Below the pieces are notes generated by a model. It searched no databases. It worked only from the letters and a program-made list of their open reading frames with translations, and was not told the DNA's origin. The translations under genes and the position numbers were made by a program. Of a stretch of DNA of 17,733 nucleotides, positions 6,734 through 14,256 are shown in pieces. How positions within the stretch are numbered: position 1 is the stretch's first letter; the number at the start of each line of letters is the position of its first letter. The stretch is from JAUMXJ01 sp041781135 (lineage in GTDB: Bacteria; Bacillota; Clostridia; Peptostreptococcales; Acidaminobacteraceae), in NCBI GenBank assembly GCA_041781135.1, contig JBHAZV010000043.1, forward strand, positions 1-17,733, written 5' to 3'.

Positions 6734-7246
6734 ATGAGATTTTCAGCAAAAAAACTGTCGCTTATCGGAGTGCTGGGCGCAGTGGTATGCGTGCTTACAA
6801 TGTACCCGCAGATTCCTGTTCCTGCTACCAATGGATATATTCATCTTGGCGACGCGGCGGTTTTTGTGGCTTCGGCGGTGCTTGACCCTGTCTCTGCGGC
6901 GCTCGCGGCAGGAATTGGCTCATCGCTTGCGGATTTATTAAGCGGTTACGCACACTGGATGCTTCCAACGCTTATAATCAAGGGTTTGATGGCAATGCTT
7001 ATGTCTTTTATAGTCAAAAGAGGCTTTAGCTATGCGACTATTGGAATAGGAATGCTATGTTCGGGATGCGTGATGATTGCAGGTTACTTTGTAGCGGGCG
7101 GCATTATGAAGGGCAATTGGGAAGCGCCCCTGCTCAGCGTTCCGTTTAATCTGGTACAATTTGCCGCGGGCTTTGCGGTTGCGTTTGTCATAATATCGAT
7201 TCTTGCGAAGCGCGCTATTAGTTATTTGTATAATTCCAAGTATTGA
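6734..7246 (+). CDS. ECF transporter S component (substrate unknown)
   Basis: Substrate-binding membrane subunit of an energy-coupling-factor vitamin transporter. The 170-residue protein is almost entirely hydrophobic, with about six membrane segments. It carries the family-like stretch around residues 32-42 (P-A-T-N-G-Y-I-H-L-G-D) and the G-S-x-L-A-D-L-L-S-G-Y region near 62-72. These are typical of the riboflavin/HMP-type S proteins (the family once called DUF1393). No EcfA, EcfA' or EcfT gene is nearby, so it should share a module encoded elsewhere (group II). GGAGG lies 5 nt before the ATG. It has its own promoter and is followed directly by the glycine operon promoter, whose -35 overlaps its stop codon. 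The substrate cannot be assigned from sequence. Confidence 0.87.
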   Translation: MRFSAKKLSLIGVLGAVVCVLTMYPQIPVPATNGYIHLGDAAVFVASAVLDPVSAALAAGIGSSLADLLSGYAHWMLPTLIIKGLMAMLMSFIVKRGFSYATIGIGMLCSGCVMIAGYFVAGGIMKGNWEAPLLSVPFNLVQFAAGFAVAFVIISILAKRAISYLYNSKY

Positions 7247-7271
7247 ATTATTAGTCGGAATGGGGTATAAT
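7243..7271 (+). promoter_or_regulatory. Glycine reductase operon promoter
   Basis: TTGAAT (7243-7248) and TATAAT (7266-7271) with a 17-bp spacer. The -35 overlaps the TGA stop of the ECF gene (7244-7246). Transcription should start near 7278, just before the riboswitch. Confidence 0.8.
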
Positions 7272-7283
7272 CATAGAAATAAT

Positions 7284-7492
7284 ACTCTGGTTGAGGATGC
7301 CGAGAGAGAGCAGCGATGCCGCCGAAGGAACAAGTGCCTAACTCCCAATTAGGCCTGAAATTCTCAGGCAAAAGGATCGGTATCTGACAGAACTCTGGAA
7401 AGACATAGTGCACCGAAGGGGCAATCCTTATGCACACGCTTTCCCGCAGTGCGGGTTTGCGCGGCACATGGAGAAACTCTCAGGTTTGGAAC
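7284..7492 (+). ncRNA. Tandem glycine riboswitch
   Basis: Two successive glycine aptamers. The first has GCCGAAGG at about 7322 followed by the conserved TTCTCAGGCAAAAGGA (~7361-7376). The second has CACCGAAGGGGCAA (~7411-7424) followed by AACTCTCAGGT (~7475-7485). A short linker with ACTCTGGAAAG (~7390-7400) joins them, as in the gcvT class. The RNA binds glycine cooperatively or as a unit. Because the genes downstream consume glycine, the switch probably turns expression on. Boundaries are approximate. Confidence 0.92.
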
Positions 7493-7493
7493 A

Positions 7494-7534
7494 GGGACGG
7501 ATAGGCGGGGGTCTATTTGTCCCTTGCTTTATTT
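7494..7534 (+). promoter_or_regulatory. Riboswitch expression platform hairpin
   Basis: GGGACGGATAGG (7494-7505) pairs over 12 positions, with several G-T wobbles, with TCTATTTGTCCC (7512-7523), followed by TTGCTTTATTT. It reads as a weak intrinsic terminator or attenuator between the second aptamer and the grdX ribosome binding site (GGAG 7535-7538). How glycine changes it is inferred from position. Confidence 0.6.
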
Positions 7535-7545
7535 GGAGAAGAGAG

Positions 7546-7905
7546 ATGAAAGATATACTTGTGACTAATAATACGGACTTTTTATCGGAGGACTGCGGCT
7601 ACGAAGTCTGTTTTTTGGACACTCTTGAATATCTCGATGTGCTCGAAGCCGTCAGAGACCGCGTTCATTCGGGTCATAGGCTGCTCACTCATCCTCTTTC
7701 CGGGAGCATAAAGCCTTTTGAAACGCCGTACAAATCCATTGTCATTACAGGCAGCGCAGGTGCCGCTTTAGACGTGGAGTCGCTTGTGATAGTGGAAGAC
7801 GCTATCGCCATGGCGCGCAAATTCAGGCGCGAAAGGCATTTTACAGATAAACTGCTTGCGGATTTCAGGCTCATAGACAGGGATCTGATAGAAAAAGGCA
7901 GATGA
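7546..7905 (+). CDS. grdX: GrdX family protein
   Basis: A 119-residue soluble protein of the GrdX family, conserved at the head of glycine reductase operons but of unknown biochemical role. Visible features are a short N-terminal motif with V-T-N-N (residues 6-9), a central L-L-T-H-P-L-S-G-S-I-K-P segment (~47-58), and a C-terminal helix rich in Arg/Lys/Asp. No catalytic motif or Cys pair is obvious. The ATG at 7546 follows GGAG by 7 nt and comes directly after the glycine riboswitch; an upstream extension of the frame would run through the riboswitch and is rejected. First gene of the operon, 158 bp before trxB. Confidence 0.88.
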   Translation: MKDILVTNNTDFLSEDCGYEVCFLDTLEYLDVLEAVRDRVHSGHRLLTHPLSGSIKPFETPYKSIVITGSAGAALDVESLVIVEDAIAMARKFRRERHFTDKLLADFRLIDRDLIEKGR

Positions 7906-8063
7906 TAGGGTCTCTAGCTCTTTCCGCAGCAACGCCCAAGGCGAGTATTTATATATGTTTTACAAAGTAAGACATAAAGGATTAAATGCTCTTGGTAAAA
8001 TAAGGATATAGATAAAGCGTATAGTAATGCGTTAACATTACAGACGAAATTAACGGAGGAAAA

Positions 8064-9011
8064 ATGTCAAAGGTTTACGATGTTGTAATCATAGGCGGCG
8101 GTCCGGCAGGTCTTTCAGCCGGACTTTATGCCGCAAGAGCAAAGATGGACGCTGTGATTCTCGAAAAGGGAAAGCTCGGCGGACAAATAGTCACAACTGC
8201 CGAAATAGCGAATTATCCGGGCAGCATTCACGAAGAGAGCGGTCCTTCGCTCATCGACAGAATGGAGGCGCAGGCAAGAGAGTTTGGCGCCGAAATCCAG
8301 AGGGCAGATGTTGCAGGCGTGGATTTTTCCGGAGATGTCAAGGTGATAAAATGCGCAGACGGCACGGAGTACAGGGGCAAGACAGTCATTATTGCCGCAG
8401 GCGCATCTCCAAAGAAGATCGGCTGCCCGGGCGAGGGCATTTTCACAGGTAAGGGTGTTTCGTACTGTGCTACATGCGACGGCGACTTCTTTACCGATCT
8501 CGAAGTATTTGTGGTCGGCGGCGGTGATACCGCGCTCGAAGAAGGAATGTTCCTTACAAGATTCGCCAGAAAGGTCAGCATTATCCACAGAAGAGACGAA
8601 TTCAGAGCTGCAAAGTCGATTGTAGAAAAAGCTACAAAGAACGAAAAAGTCGAATTTATTTACAATGCTGTTGTCAACGAAATCAAGGGCGACGGCATCG
8701 TAGAGAGCATTGTACTCAAGGACACCAAGACCGGCGAACTCAGGGAAATCAAGGCTGACGAAGACGACGGCACATTCGGCATATTCGTATTTATCGGATT
8801 TGACCCTCAGACGAGCGTGTTCAAAAATGCAGTGGAACTGAACGAATCAGGTTACATCAAGACCGATGAGCTCATGAGGACAAATGTTCCGGGCGTATTC
8901 GCTGCGGGAGACGTCAGGGTAAAGACACTCAGACAGGTTGTAACTGCCACATCAGACGGCGCTATCGCGGCTGTAGAAGCAGAAAAATACATCAGCGAGC
9001 ACTTTGAATAA
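8064..9011 (+). CDS. trxB: Thioredoxin reductase
   Basis: FAD-dependent disulfide reductase that passes electrons from NADPH (or another donor) to thioredoxin, the reductant of glycine reductase. The 315-residue protein has the N-terminal FAD motif G-G-G-P-A-G (11-16), redox-active C-A-T-C (135-138), the second nucleotide-binding motif G-G-G-D-T-A (~152-157), H-R-R-D-E-F-R-A (~176-183, the NADPH 2'-phosphate-type motif) and the C-terminal A-A-G-D-V FAD segment. Length is normal. A GGAGG-type site precedes the ATG. It stands 47 bp before trxA, as in other clostridial grd operons, so it probably serves this pathway. Confidence 0.96.
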   Translation: MSKVYDVVIIGGGPAGLSAGLYAARAKMDAVILEKGKLGGQIVTTAEIANYPGSIHEESGPSLIDRMEAQAREFGAEIQRADVAGVDFSGDVKVIKCADGTEYRGKTVIIAAGASPKKIGCPGEGIFTGKGVSYCATCDGDFFTDLEVFVVGGGDTALEEGMFLTRFARKVSIIHRRDEFRAAKSIVEKATKNEKVEFIYNAVVNEIKGDGIVESIVLKDTKTGELREIKADEDDGTFGIFVFIGFDPQTSVFKNAVELNESGYIKTDELMRTNVPGVFAAGDVRVKTLRQVVTATSDGAIAAVEAEKYISEHFE

Positions 9012-9058
9012 TCTGCGCGCAAAGACAACACAAAATCATACGGAAAACGGAGGAAAGA

Positions 9059-9376
9059 ATGTTAGAACTCACAAAAGACAATTTTGAAGAAGAAATTCTG
9101 AAGGGTGAAGGATTTATTCTGGTGGATTTCTGGGGCGATGGCTGTGAGCCTTGCAAGGCGCTCATGCCGGATGTCGAAGCCCTCGCGCAGGAATACGAAG
9201 GCAGAGTAAAGTTCACCAAGATGAATACAACAAAGGCACGCAGAGTTGCCATTTCACAGAAAGTTTTGGGATTGCCTACTCTCTCTCTTTACAAGGACGG
9301 CGTCAAAATCGCTGAAGTTACCGGCAAAGAGACAACAAAAGATTCAATAAAGGCAATGCTCGATTCTAATATATAA
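9059..9376 (+). CDS. trxA: Thioredoxin, glycine reductase type
   Basis: A 105-residue cytoplasmic thioredoxin. The active site is W-G-D-G-C-E-P-C-K (Cys29, Cys32) instead of the standard W-C-G-P-C, with the cis-Pro loop G-L-P-T at 71-74 (Pro73). Non-standard G-C-x-P-C sites are known for thioredoxins of glycine-reducing clostridia, where TrxA regenerates the selenol of GrdA each cycle. A GGAGG site lies just before ATG 9059. Only 14 bp separate it from grdE. The acidic Glu between the cysteines probably tunes redox potential; that part is inference. Confidence 0.94.
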   Translation: MLELTKDNFEEEILKGEGFILVDFWGDGCEPCKALMPDVEALAQEYEGRVKFTKMNTTKARRVAISQKVLGLPTLSLYKDGVKIAEVTGKETTKDSIKAMLDSNI

Positions 9377-9390
9377 TCGAGGAGGTTGTA

Positions 9391-10677
9391 TTGCGATTAG
9401 AAGTTGGTAGAATTGACATCAAGTCGATCGAGTTCGGAAGCGTAAGCAAAATCGAGAACGGCGTACTGTATGTCAATCAGGATGAAGTAACCAGCATTGT
9501 GCTCGAAGACGACAAGCTTAAGTCAGTTAAAATCGAAGTTGCAGTGCCGGGCGAAGAGACAAGAATCACTCCTGTTAAGGATGTGATCCAGCCGCGAGTA
9601 AAGGTTTCAGGCAGAGGAGGAATATTCCCGGGCGTTATAGCTCCTGTAGATACAGTGGGCGAGGGCAGAACTCATGTGCTCGAAAACGTCGGAGTCGTGA
9701 CCTGCGGCAAAATTGTAGGATTCCAGGAAGGCATCATCGATATGAGCGGTCCGGGCGCAGATTATACTCCTTTCAGCAAGCTGCTGAACCTCTGCCTCGT
9801 GATTGAGCCTGTCGAAGATCTCAAGCAGCACGAATACGAGGCTGCTGTCAGGATGGCGGGATTCAGAGTAGCTACATACATCGGCAAGCTCGCCAAGGAA
9901 GTAGAACCTAACAGACTTGACACTTATGAAACAAAGCCTTTGTTTGAGCAGGCTGCTGAATATCCAAACCTTCCAAAGGTCGGATATGTGTACATGCTCC
10001 AGACTCAGGGACTTCTCCACGACACATACGTGTACGGCGTGGACGCAAAGAAAATAGTGCCTACATTCCTTTATCCTACAGAGGTTATGGACGGCGCGAT
10101 CGTAAGCGGCAACTGTGTTTCCGCGTGCGACAAAAACACTACTTTCCACCATCTGAACAATCCGATTATCAAAAATCTTTATGCTCAGCATGGCAAGGAA
10201 ATCAACTTCATGGGCGTCATTATCACAAACGAAAATGTCTATCTTGCGGATAAAAACCGTTCGTCCAACTGGACTGCAAAATTTGCAAGGCTTTTCGGCC
10301 TCGACGGCGTGATTATTTCGCAGGAAGGATTTGGAAATCCTGACACTGACCTCATCATGAACTGCAAGAAGATCGAAGCAGAGGGCGTCAAGACTGTAAT
10401 CGTAACAGACGAATACGCCGGACAGGACGGTTCTTCACAGTCTCTTGCCGACGCCGACAAGGCTGCGGATGCGTGCGTTACAGGCGGAAATGCAAACGCT
10501 GTAATCACACTTCCTCCAATGAAGCGAATTATCGGCATGCTCGACTATACAGACAAGATTGCAGGTGGATTTGCAGGAAGCCTTAAACCGGATGGCAGCA
10601 TAGTTGCAGAAATCCAGGTTATCACAGGCGCTACAAACGAACTGGGCTTTAATAAGCTCACAGCAAGAGGCTATTAA
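9391..10677 (+). CDS. grdE: Glycine reductase protein B subunit proprotein (GrdE)
   Basis: Substrate-specific proprotein of component B. In this family it is cleaved before an internal Cys that becomes a pyruvoyl group, which binds the amino group of glycine as a Schiff base. Here the site is S-G-N-C-V-S-A-C-D with Cys242, the expected place in a 428-residue protein of normal length. The start codon is TTG at 9391, supported by GGAGG (9381-9385) 5 nt upstream; no ATG fits. It directly follows trxA. Only this one grdE-like gene is present, with no grdF/G/H or grdI copies, so the operon is specific for glycine as far as the window shows. Confidence 0.95.
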   Translation: MRLEVGRIDIKSIEFGSVSKIENGVLYVNQDEVTSIVLEDDKLKSVKIEVAVPGEETRITPVKDVIQPRVKVSGRGGIFPGVIAPVDTVGEGRTHVLENVGVVTCGKIVGFQEGIIDMSGPGADYTPFSKLLNLCLVIEPVEDLKQHEYEAAVRMAGFRVATYIGKLAKEVEPNRLDTYETKPLFEQAAEYPNLPKVGYVYMLQTQGLLHDTYVYGVDAKKIVPTFLYPTEVMDGAIVSGNCVSACDKNTTFHHLNNPIIKNLYAQHGKEINFMGVIITNENVYLADKNRSSNWTAKFARLFGLDGVIISQEGFGNPDTDLIMNCKKIEAEGVKTVIVTDEYAGQDGSSQSLADADKAADACVTGGNANAVITLPPMKRIIGMLDYTDKIAGGFAGSLKPDGSIVAEIQVITGATNELGFNKLTARGY

Positions 10678-10742
10678 TATGCCTTCGGGAGAGCACCCGT
10701 AAAAACTGATCCCCCCAGAAAAATAAAACGAAAGGAAAAGAT

Positions 10743-11207
10743 ATGAGCGTACTTGCAAATAAAAAAGTAATCATAATCGGCGACAGAGACGGTATTCCCG
10801 GACCTGCAATCGAAGAGTGCGTCAAGACCGTAGAAGGCACTGAAGTTGTTTTCTCATCTACTGAATGCTTCGTCTGAACCAGCGCGGGAGCGATGGATTT
10901 GGAAAATCAGAAAAGGGTAAAAGCAATAGCAGATGAACACGGAGCAGAAAATGTAGTTGTACTTCTTGGAGCAGCGGAGGCTGAAGCGGCAGGACTTGCT
11001 GCTGAAACAGTTACGCTGGGCGACCCAACTTATGCGGGATGTCTCGCCGGAGTTGCGCTCGGACTCGCCGTATATCACGTGGTAGAGCCGGAAATCAAGG
11101 ACATTGTTGACAGCACAGTCTATGAAGACCAGGTTGGTATGATGGAGATGGTACTGAATGTCGATGAGATCATCGAAGAGATGAACAACATCAGATCACA
11201 AGCGTAA
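10743..11207 (+). CDS. grdA: Glycine reductase selenoprotein A (GrdA)
   Basis: Small acidic selenoprotein carrying the carboxymethyl-selenoether intermediate between component B and component C. The 154-residue product needs the in-frame TGA at 10875-10877 read as Sec45, in the family motif C-F-V-U-T-S-A-G. Both sides of the TGA match GrdA (N-terminal I-I-G-D-R-D-G-I-P-G-P; C-terminal G-L-A-V-Y-H-V-V-E-P-E). Family length is about 158. AGGAAAA precedes ATG 10743. Downstream of the TGA a hairpin, GATTT/AAATC with loop GGA (10896-10908), is a candidate SECIS. Do not annotate as a pseudogene. Confidence 0.96.
10875..10877 (+). other. Selenocysteine codon (UGA) in grdA
   Basis: The in-frame TGA is codon 45, preceded by Cys-Phe-Val; conserved GrdA sequence continues on the far side. 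Decoding requires SelB, tRNA-Sec, SelA and SelD, none of which is encoded in this window. Confidence 0.95.
10896..10908 (+). promoter_or_regulatory. Candidate bacterial SECIS hairpin, grdA
   Basis: GATTT (10896-10900) pairs with AAATC (10904-10908) around a GGA loop, with 18 nt between the UGA and the stem. Position fits a bacterial SECIS; the stem is short. Confidence 0.4.
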
Positions 11208-11211
11208 TAAG

Positions 11212-11288
11212 CTATTCTATGCCGCGAACGCAAGGCGCGTACGGCGCGAATAGATTTTTCAAACCATTGGGGATTTCGGTGAAATCCC
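11212..11288 (+). promoter_or_regulatory. Two hairpins between grdA and grdB
   Basis: First, CTATTC (11212-11217) pairs with GAATAG (11248-11253) around an inner GCCG/CGGC helix, followed by ATTTTT: a leaky terminator-like structure. Second, GGGATTTC (11270-11277) pairs perfectly with GAAATCCC (11281-11288) around a GGT loop, just before the grdB ribosome binding site. They could reduce readthrough or stabilise the processed grdA end. Confidence 0.5.
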
Positions 11289-11307
11289 GTAGTAGAAAGG
11301 AGAACTT

Positions 11308-12612
11308 ATGGCAAAATACAAGATCGTCCACTATATCAACCAGTTCTTTGCTGGTATCGGTGGCGAAGAAGTAGCTGATCATAAGCCGGAAATAAGAGAA
11401 GGAGTAGTTGGACCGGGAGAAGCGCTTAAGGCTGCTCTCGGCGACGATGTGGAAATAATCGCGACTATTATCTGCGGAGACTCGTACTTTGCAGAAAATA
11501 TAGATGCGGTCACAACACAGGTGCTCGGATGGGTCAAAGAAAAACAGCCCGATCTCTTCTTTGCCGGCCCTGCGTTCAACGCAGGACGCTATGGCACAGC
11601 CTGCGGTACTGTTGCAAGCGCTGTTCAGAAGCAGCTTGGAATCAAGGCTTTCACAGCTATGTACATAGAAAATCCGGGCGCGGATATGTATAAAAAAGAT
11701 GTATACATCGTGTCTACCGGCAACAATGCAGCTACTATGAGAAAAGCGATACCTGCTATCAAGGGTATTGCAATGAAGCTGCTCACAGGCGAAAAAATCG
11801 GAACGCCTGCTGAGGAAGGTTACATCGAAAGAGGCATCCGCGTAAATATGTTTGCCGACAAGATTGGTGCAGAGCGCGCGGTGGAAATGCTCGTCAGCAA
11901 GCTCAAGGGCGAACCGTTCGTGACAGAGTATCCGATGCCTGTATTCGACAATGTCGAGCCGGGCAAGGCTATTGTAGATCTCTCAAAGGCTACGATTGCG
12001 CTGGTTACATCGGGCGGCGTAGTTCCAAAGGGAAATCCGGACAGGATCGCGTCTTCTTCGGCGCAGAATTACGGAAAGTACGATATTGAGGGCGTTATGA
12101 ACCTCACAGCCGAAACATATGAAACGGCTCACGGCGGATATGACCCTACATATTGCAACGACGACTCTGATAGAGTGCTTCCTGTGGACGTGCTCCGCGA
12201 CCTCGAAAAAGAAGGCGTTATTGGCAAGCTCCACAGATATTTCTATACAACAGTCGGCAACGGCACCGCCGTCAAGAATGCCAAGGCGTTTGCGGACGAG
12301 ATCGGTCCGGAACTCGTAGCGGCAGGAGTAGACGCCGTTATTCTGACTTCGACCTGAGGCACCTGCACACGTTGCGGCGCAACGATGGTAAAAGGTATAG
12401 AAGCTACCGGCATTCCGGTGGTGCATGTATGTACAGTTACACCTATTTCGCTCACGGTTGGCGCAAACAGGATTGTTCCTGCGATTGCTATTCCGCATCC
12501 GCTTGGAAACCCTGCGCTCGATGCCGATGACGAAAAGAAGCTCAGAAGAAAGATCGTCGAGAAGGCTCTCAGCGCTCTTCAGACAGAAGTTACAGAGCAG
12601 ACTGTGTTTTAG
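11308..12612 (+). CDS. grdB: Glycine reductase component B selenoprotein (GrdB)
   Basis: The roughly 47-kDa selenoprotein subunit of component B, which with the GrdE-derived chains binds glycine and cleaves its C-N bond, releasing ammonia. The 434-residue product needs the in-frame TGA at 12355-12357 read as Sec350, within U-G-T-C-T-R-C-G-A-T-M (Sec350, Cys353, Cys356). The N-terminal K-I-V-H-Y-I-N-Q-F-F-A-G-I-G-G-E-E is a GrdB hallmark, and the frame resumes in phase with a conserved C-terminal tail. Length matches the ~436 of the family. AAAGGAG precedes the ATG at 11308. A 6-bp hairpin 12 nt past the UGA is a likely SECIS. The gene ends before an intrinsic terminator. Confidence 0.96.
12355..12357 (+). 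other. Selenocysteine codon (UGA) in grdB
   Basis: In-frame TGA at codon 350, followed by Gly-Thr-Cys, giving the redox motif U-x-x-C known for GrdB-type proteins. Confidence 0.95.
12370..12384 (+). promoter_or_regulatory. Candidate bacterial SECIS hairpin, grdB
   Basis: CGTTGC (12370-12375) pairs perfectly with GCAACG (12379-12384) around a GGC loop, 12 nt past the UGA. The size and distance fit a bacterial SECIS bound by SelB. Confidence 0.6.
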
Positions 12613-12642
12613 CGTCTGACTTTGGGCAAAACGATATACAGG

Positions 12643-12671
12643 GCCGTCGCTCAGGCGGCGGCTCGTTTTTT
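12643..12671 (+). terminator. Internal intrinsic terminator between grdB and grdC
   Basis: GCCGTCGC (12643-12650) pairs with GCGGCGGC (12655-12662), one wobble, around TCAG, followed by TCGTTTTTT. Strong GC stem and T run. It lies inside the operon, so grdCD expression depends on readthrough or on a promoter not recognised here. A second small hairpin, GCATTT/AAATGC (12680-12694), follows. Confidence 0.85.
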
Positions 12672-12716
12672 AGAGACGCGCATTTTAGAAATGCACAAAA
12701 TAATTGCGGAGGAATA

Positions 12717-14255
12717 ATGAATTATTCAGTTGTTAAGAAAGCGGCATATGTCCTCGTAAATACGCCAGATATGATTCTGCACAACGGGACAACACAAACA
12801 TTAGAGGCGATTACAAATCCGGAATCCGACTATTTGAAAGCGGTGCCAAAGCATATCAGGTCTTTTGAGGAAGTTGTTGCGTATCCTCCAAACCAGGTCT
12901 ACATCGGCAATGTTACGCCTGAGGAGTTCGGCAAGCTCGAAAAGCCATGGGTAGGTCAGAAGCTGCCTAATGCGGACAGACAGGGAAGGCTCGGCGAGAT
13001 AATGCCTCAGATCGAGTTTATCGCTATGATGCAGATTGTAGACGCATTCGAAGTTGTAAAAATCGACGAAGCCTTTGTTGAAACTCTCAGGGCGGAATAT
13101 GCAAAAAACCCGCTGGCAACAGAGGCGGAGCTCGCAAAAATAAAGGGAACGGCTGCGGCGGAAATCAAAAGAGTGCTCGAAGAGGAGCATGCCGAGGCTA
13201 TCTATCACGAAGGAAAAGTGGTTGGCTGCGTTGTGAGAGCGCACGATTACGATACAAACCTTACTGCGCACGTAATGTTCGAAAACCTTGTAGTAAAGGC
13301 TTCGGGAGTGGTTGCGCTGAAAAATCTTATCGCTAAGTGCGGAGTCGATCCCGAAAGCGTGGAATATGTTATCGAATGCTCTGAAGAAGCTTGCGGAGAT
13401 ATGAACCAGAGGGGCGGCGGCAACTTTGCAAAATCAATCGCCGAGTGTGCAGGTCTCGTAAACGCAACAGGCAGCGACCTCCGCGGTTTCTGCGCCGCGC
13501 CTACTCATGCGCTCATAACAGCGGCTTCTCATGTTCAGGCAGGAACATTTAAGAATGTAGTCGTTGTAGCCGGCGGCGCGTCCGCAAAGCTGGGCATGAA
13601 CGGCAAGGATCATGTAAAGAAAGAACTTCCAATTTTGGAAGATGTTATAGGCGGATTTGCGTTCCTCGTAAGCGAAAATGACGGTGTCAGCCCTGTTCTT
13701 CGCACCGACCTTGTCGGCAGACATACTGTGGGTACAGGTTCTTCGCCGCAGGCTGTCGTAACTTCGCTTGTATCTACTCCTCTTGATAAGGGCGGGCTCA
13801 AGGTTACAGACATAGATAAATATTCGGTTGAAATGCAGAACTCCGATATTTTGAAACCTGCCGGAGCGGGCGACCCTGCTGAAGCAAACTACAAGATGAT
13901 TGCGGCAATCGGCGTAAAGCGCGGAGAAGTTGAAAAGGCAGGAATTCCTGAGTTTATGAAAAAGCACGGAATGGAGGGCTGGGCACCTACTCAGGGGCAT
14001 ATACCTTCCGGAGTTCCATATCTTGGTTTTGCTATAGACGATCTTACTACGGGCGCGCTGAATCGAGCAATGATAGTCGGTAAGGGTTCTCTCTTCCTCG
14101 GAAGAATGACAAACTTATTCGATGGCGTTTCAATAATTCTTGAAAGAAACAGCGGAAAGACTGCCGGAGCGGATGCGGGAGTGTCTGACGACGAGATCAG
14201 AAAGATGATCGCCGAGTCTATGAGGAGCTTTGCTTCTTCTCTTCTTGGAGAATAG
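12717..14255 (+). CDS. grdC: Glycine reductase component C subunit beta (GrdC)
   Basis: The 512-residue (~57 kDa class) subunit of component C. With GrdD it takes the acetyl thioester formed from carboxymethyl-Sec-GrdA and releases acetyl phosphate. The family has a thiolase/FabH-like fold; here the segment from about residue 185 onward (V-E-Y-V-I-E-C-S-E-E, G-F-C-A-A-P-T-H-A-L, V-V-V-A-G-G-A-S-A) fits that. The N-terminal ~170 residues are typical of GrdC. The ATG at 12717 follows GGAGG (12708-12712) by 4 nt. Its stop codon is 1 nt from the grdD start codon, so the pair is probably translationally coupled. Confidence 0.94.
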   Translation: MNYSVVKKAAYVLVNTPDMILHNGTTQTLEAITNPESDYLKAVPKHIRSFEEVVAYPPNQVYIGNVTPEEFGKLEKPWVGQKLPNADRQGRLGEIMPQIEFIAMMQIVDAFEVVKIDEAFVETLRAEYAKNPLATEAELAKIKGTAAAEIKRVLEEEHAEAIYHEGKVVGCVVRAHDYDTNLTAHVMFENLVVKASGVVALKNLIAKCGVDPESVEYVIECSEEACGDMNQRGGGNFAKSIAECAGLVNATGSDLRGFCAAPTHALITAASHVQAGTFKNVVVVAGGASAKLGMNGKDHVKKELPILEDVIGGFAFLVSENDGVSPVLRTDLVGRHTVGTGSSPQAVVTSLVSTPLDKGGLKVTDIDKYSVEMQNSDILKPAGAGDPAEANYKMIAAIGVKRGEVEKAGIPEFMKKHGMEGWAPTQGHIPSGVPYLGFAIDDLTTGALNRAMIVGKGSLFLGRMTNLFDGVSIILERNSGKTAGADAGVSDDEIRKMIAESMRSFASSLLGE

Positions 14256-14256
14256 T

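Noticed and set aside
7408..7545. N-terminal extension of grdX to 7408
   Set aside because: It would translate the second glycine aptamer; GGAG before the ATG at 7546 gives a clear start.
7906..8063. Separate promoter for trxB
   Set aside because: AT-rich, with several -10-like strings, but no pair with acceptable -35 and spacing; trxB is assumed to be read from the riboswitch promoter.
9607..10191. 194-codon minus-strand open frame opposite grdE
   Set aside because: No ribosome binding site and no recognisable domains, and the plus strand carries a clearly conserved gene. Similar long antisense frames lie opposite phaC, trxB, grdB, grdC and grdD and are treated as shadows.
10743..12612. 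grdA and grdB as pseudogenes or frameshifted fragments
   Set aside because: Each has exactly one in-frame TGA at the known Sec position of its family, with conserved sequence on both sides and no frame change.
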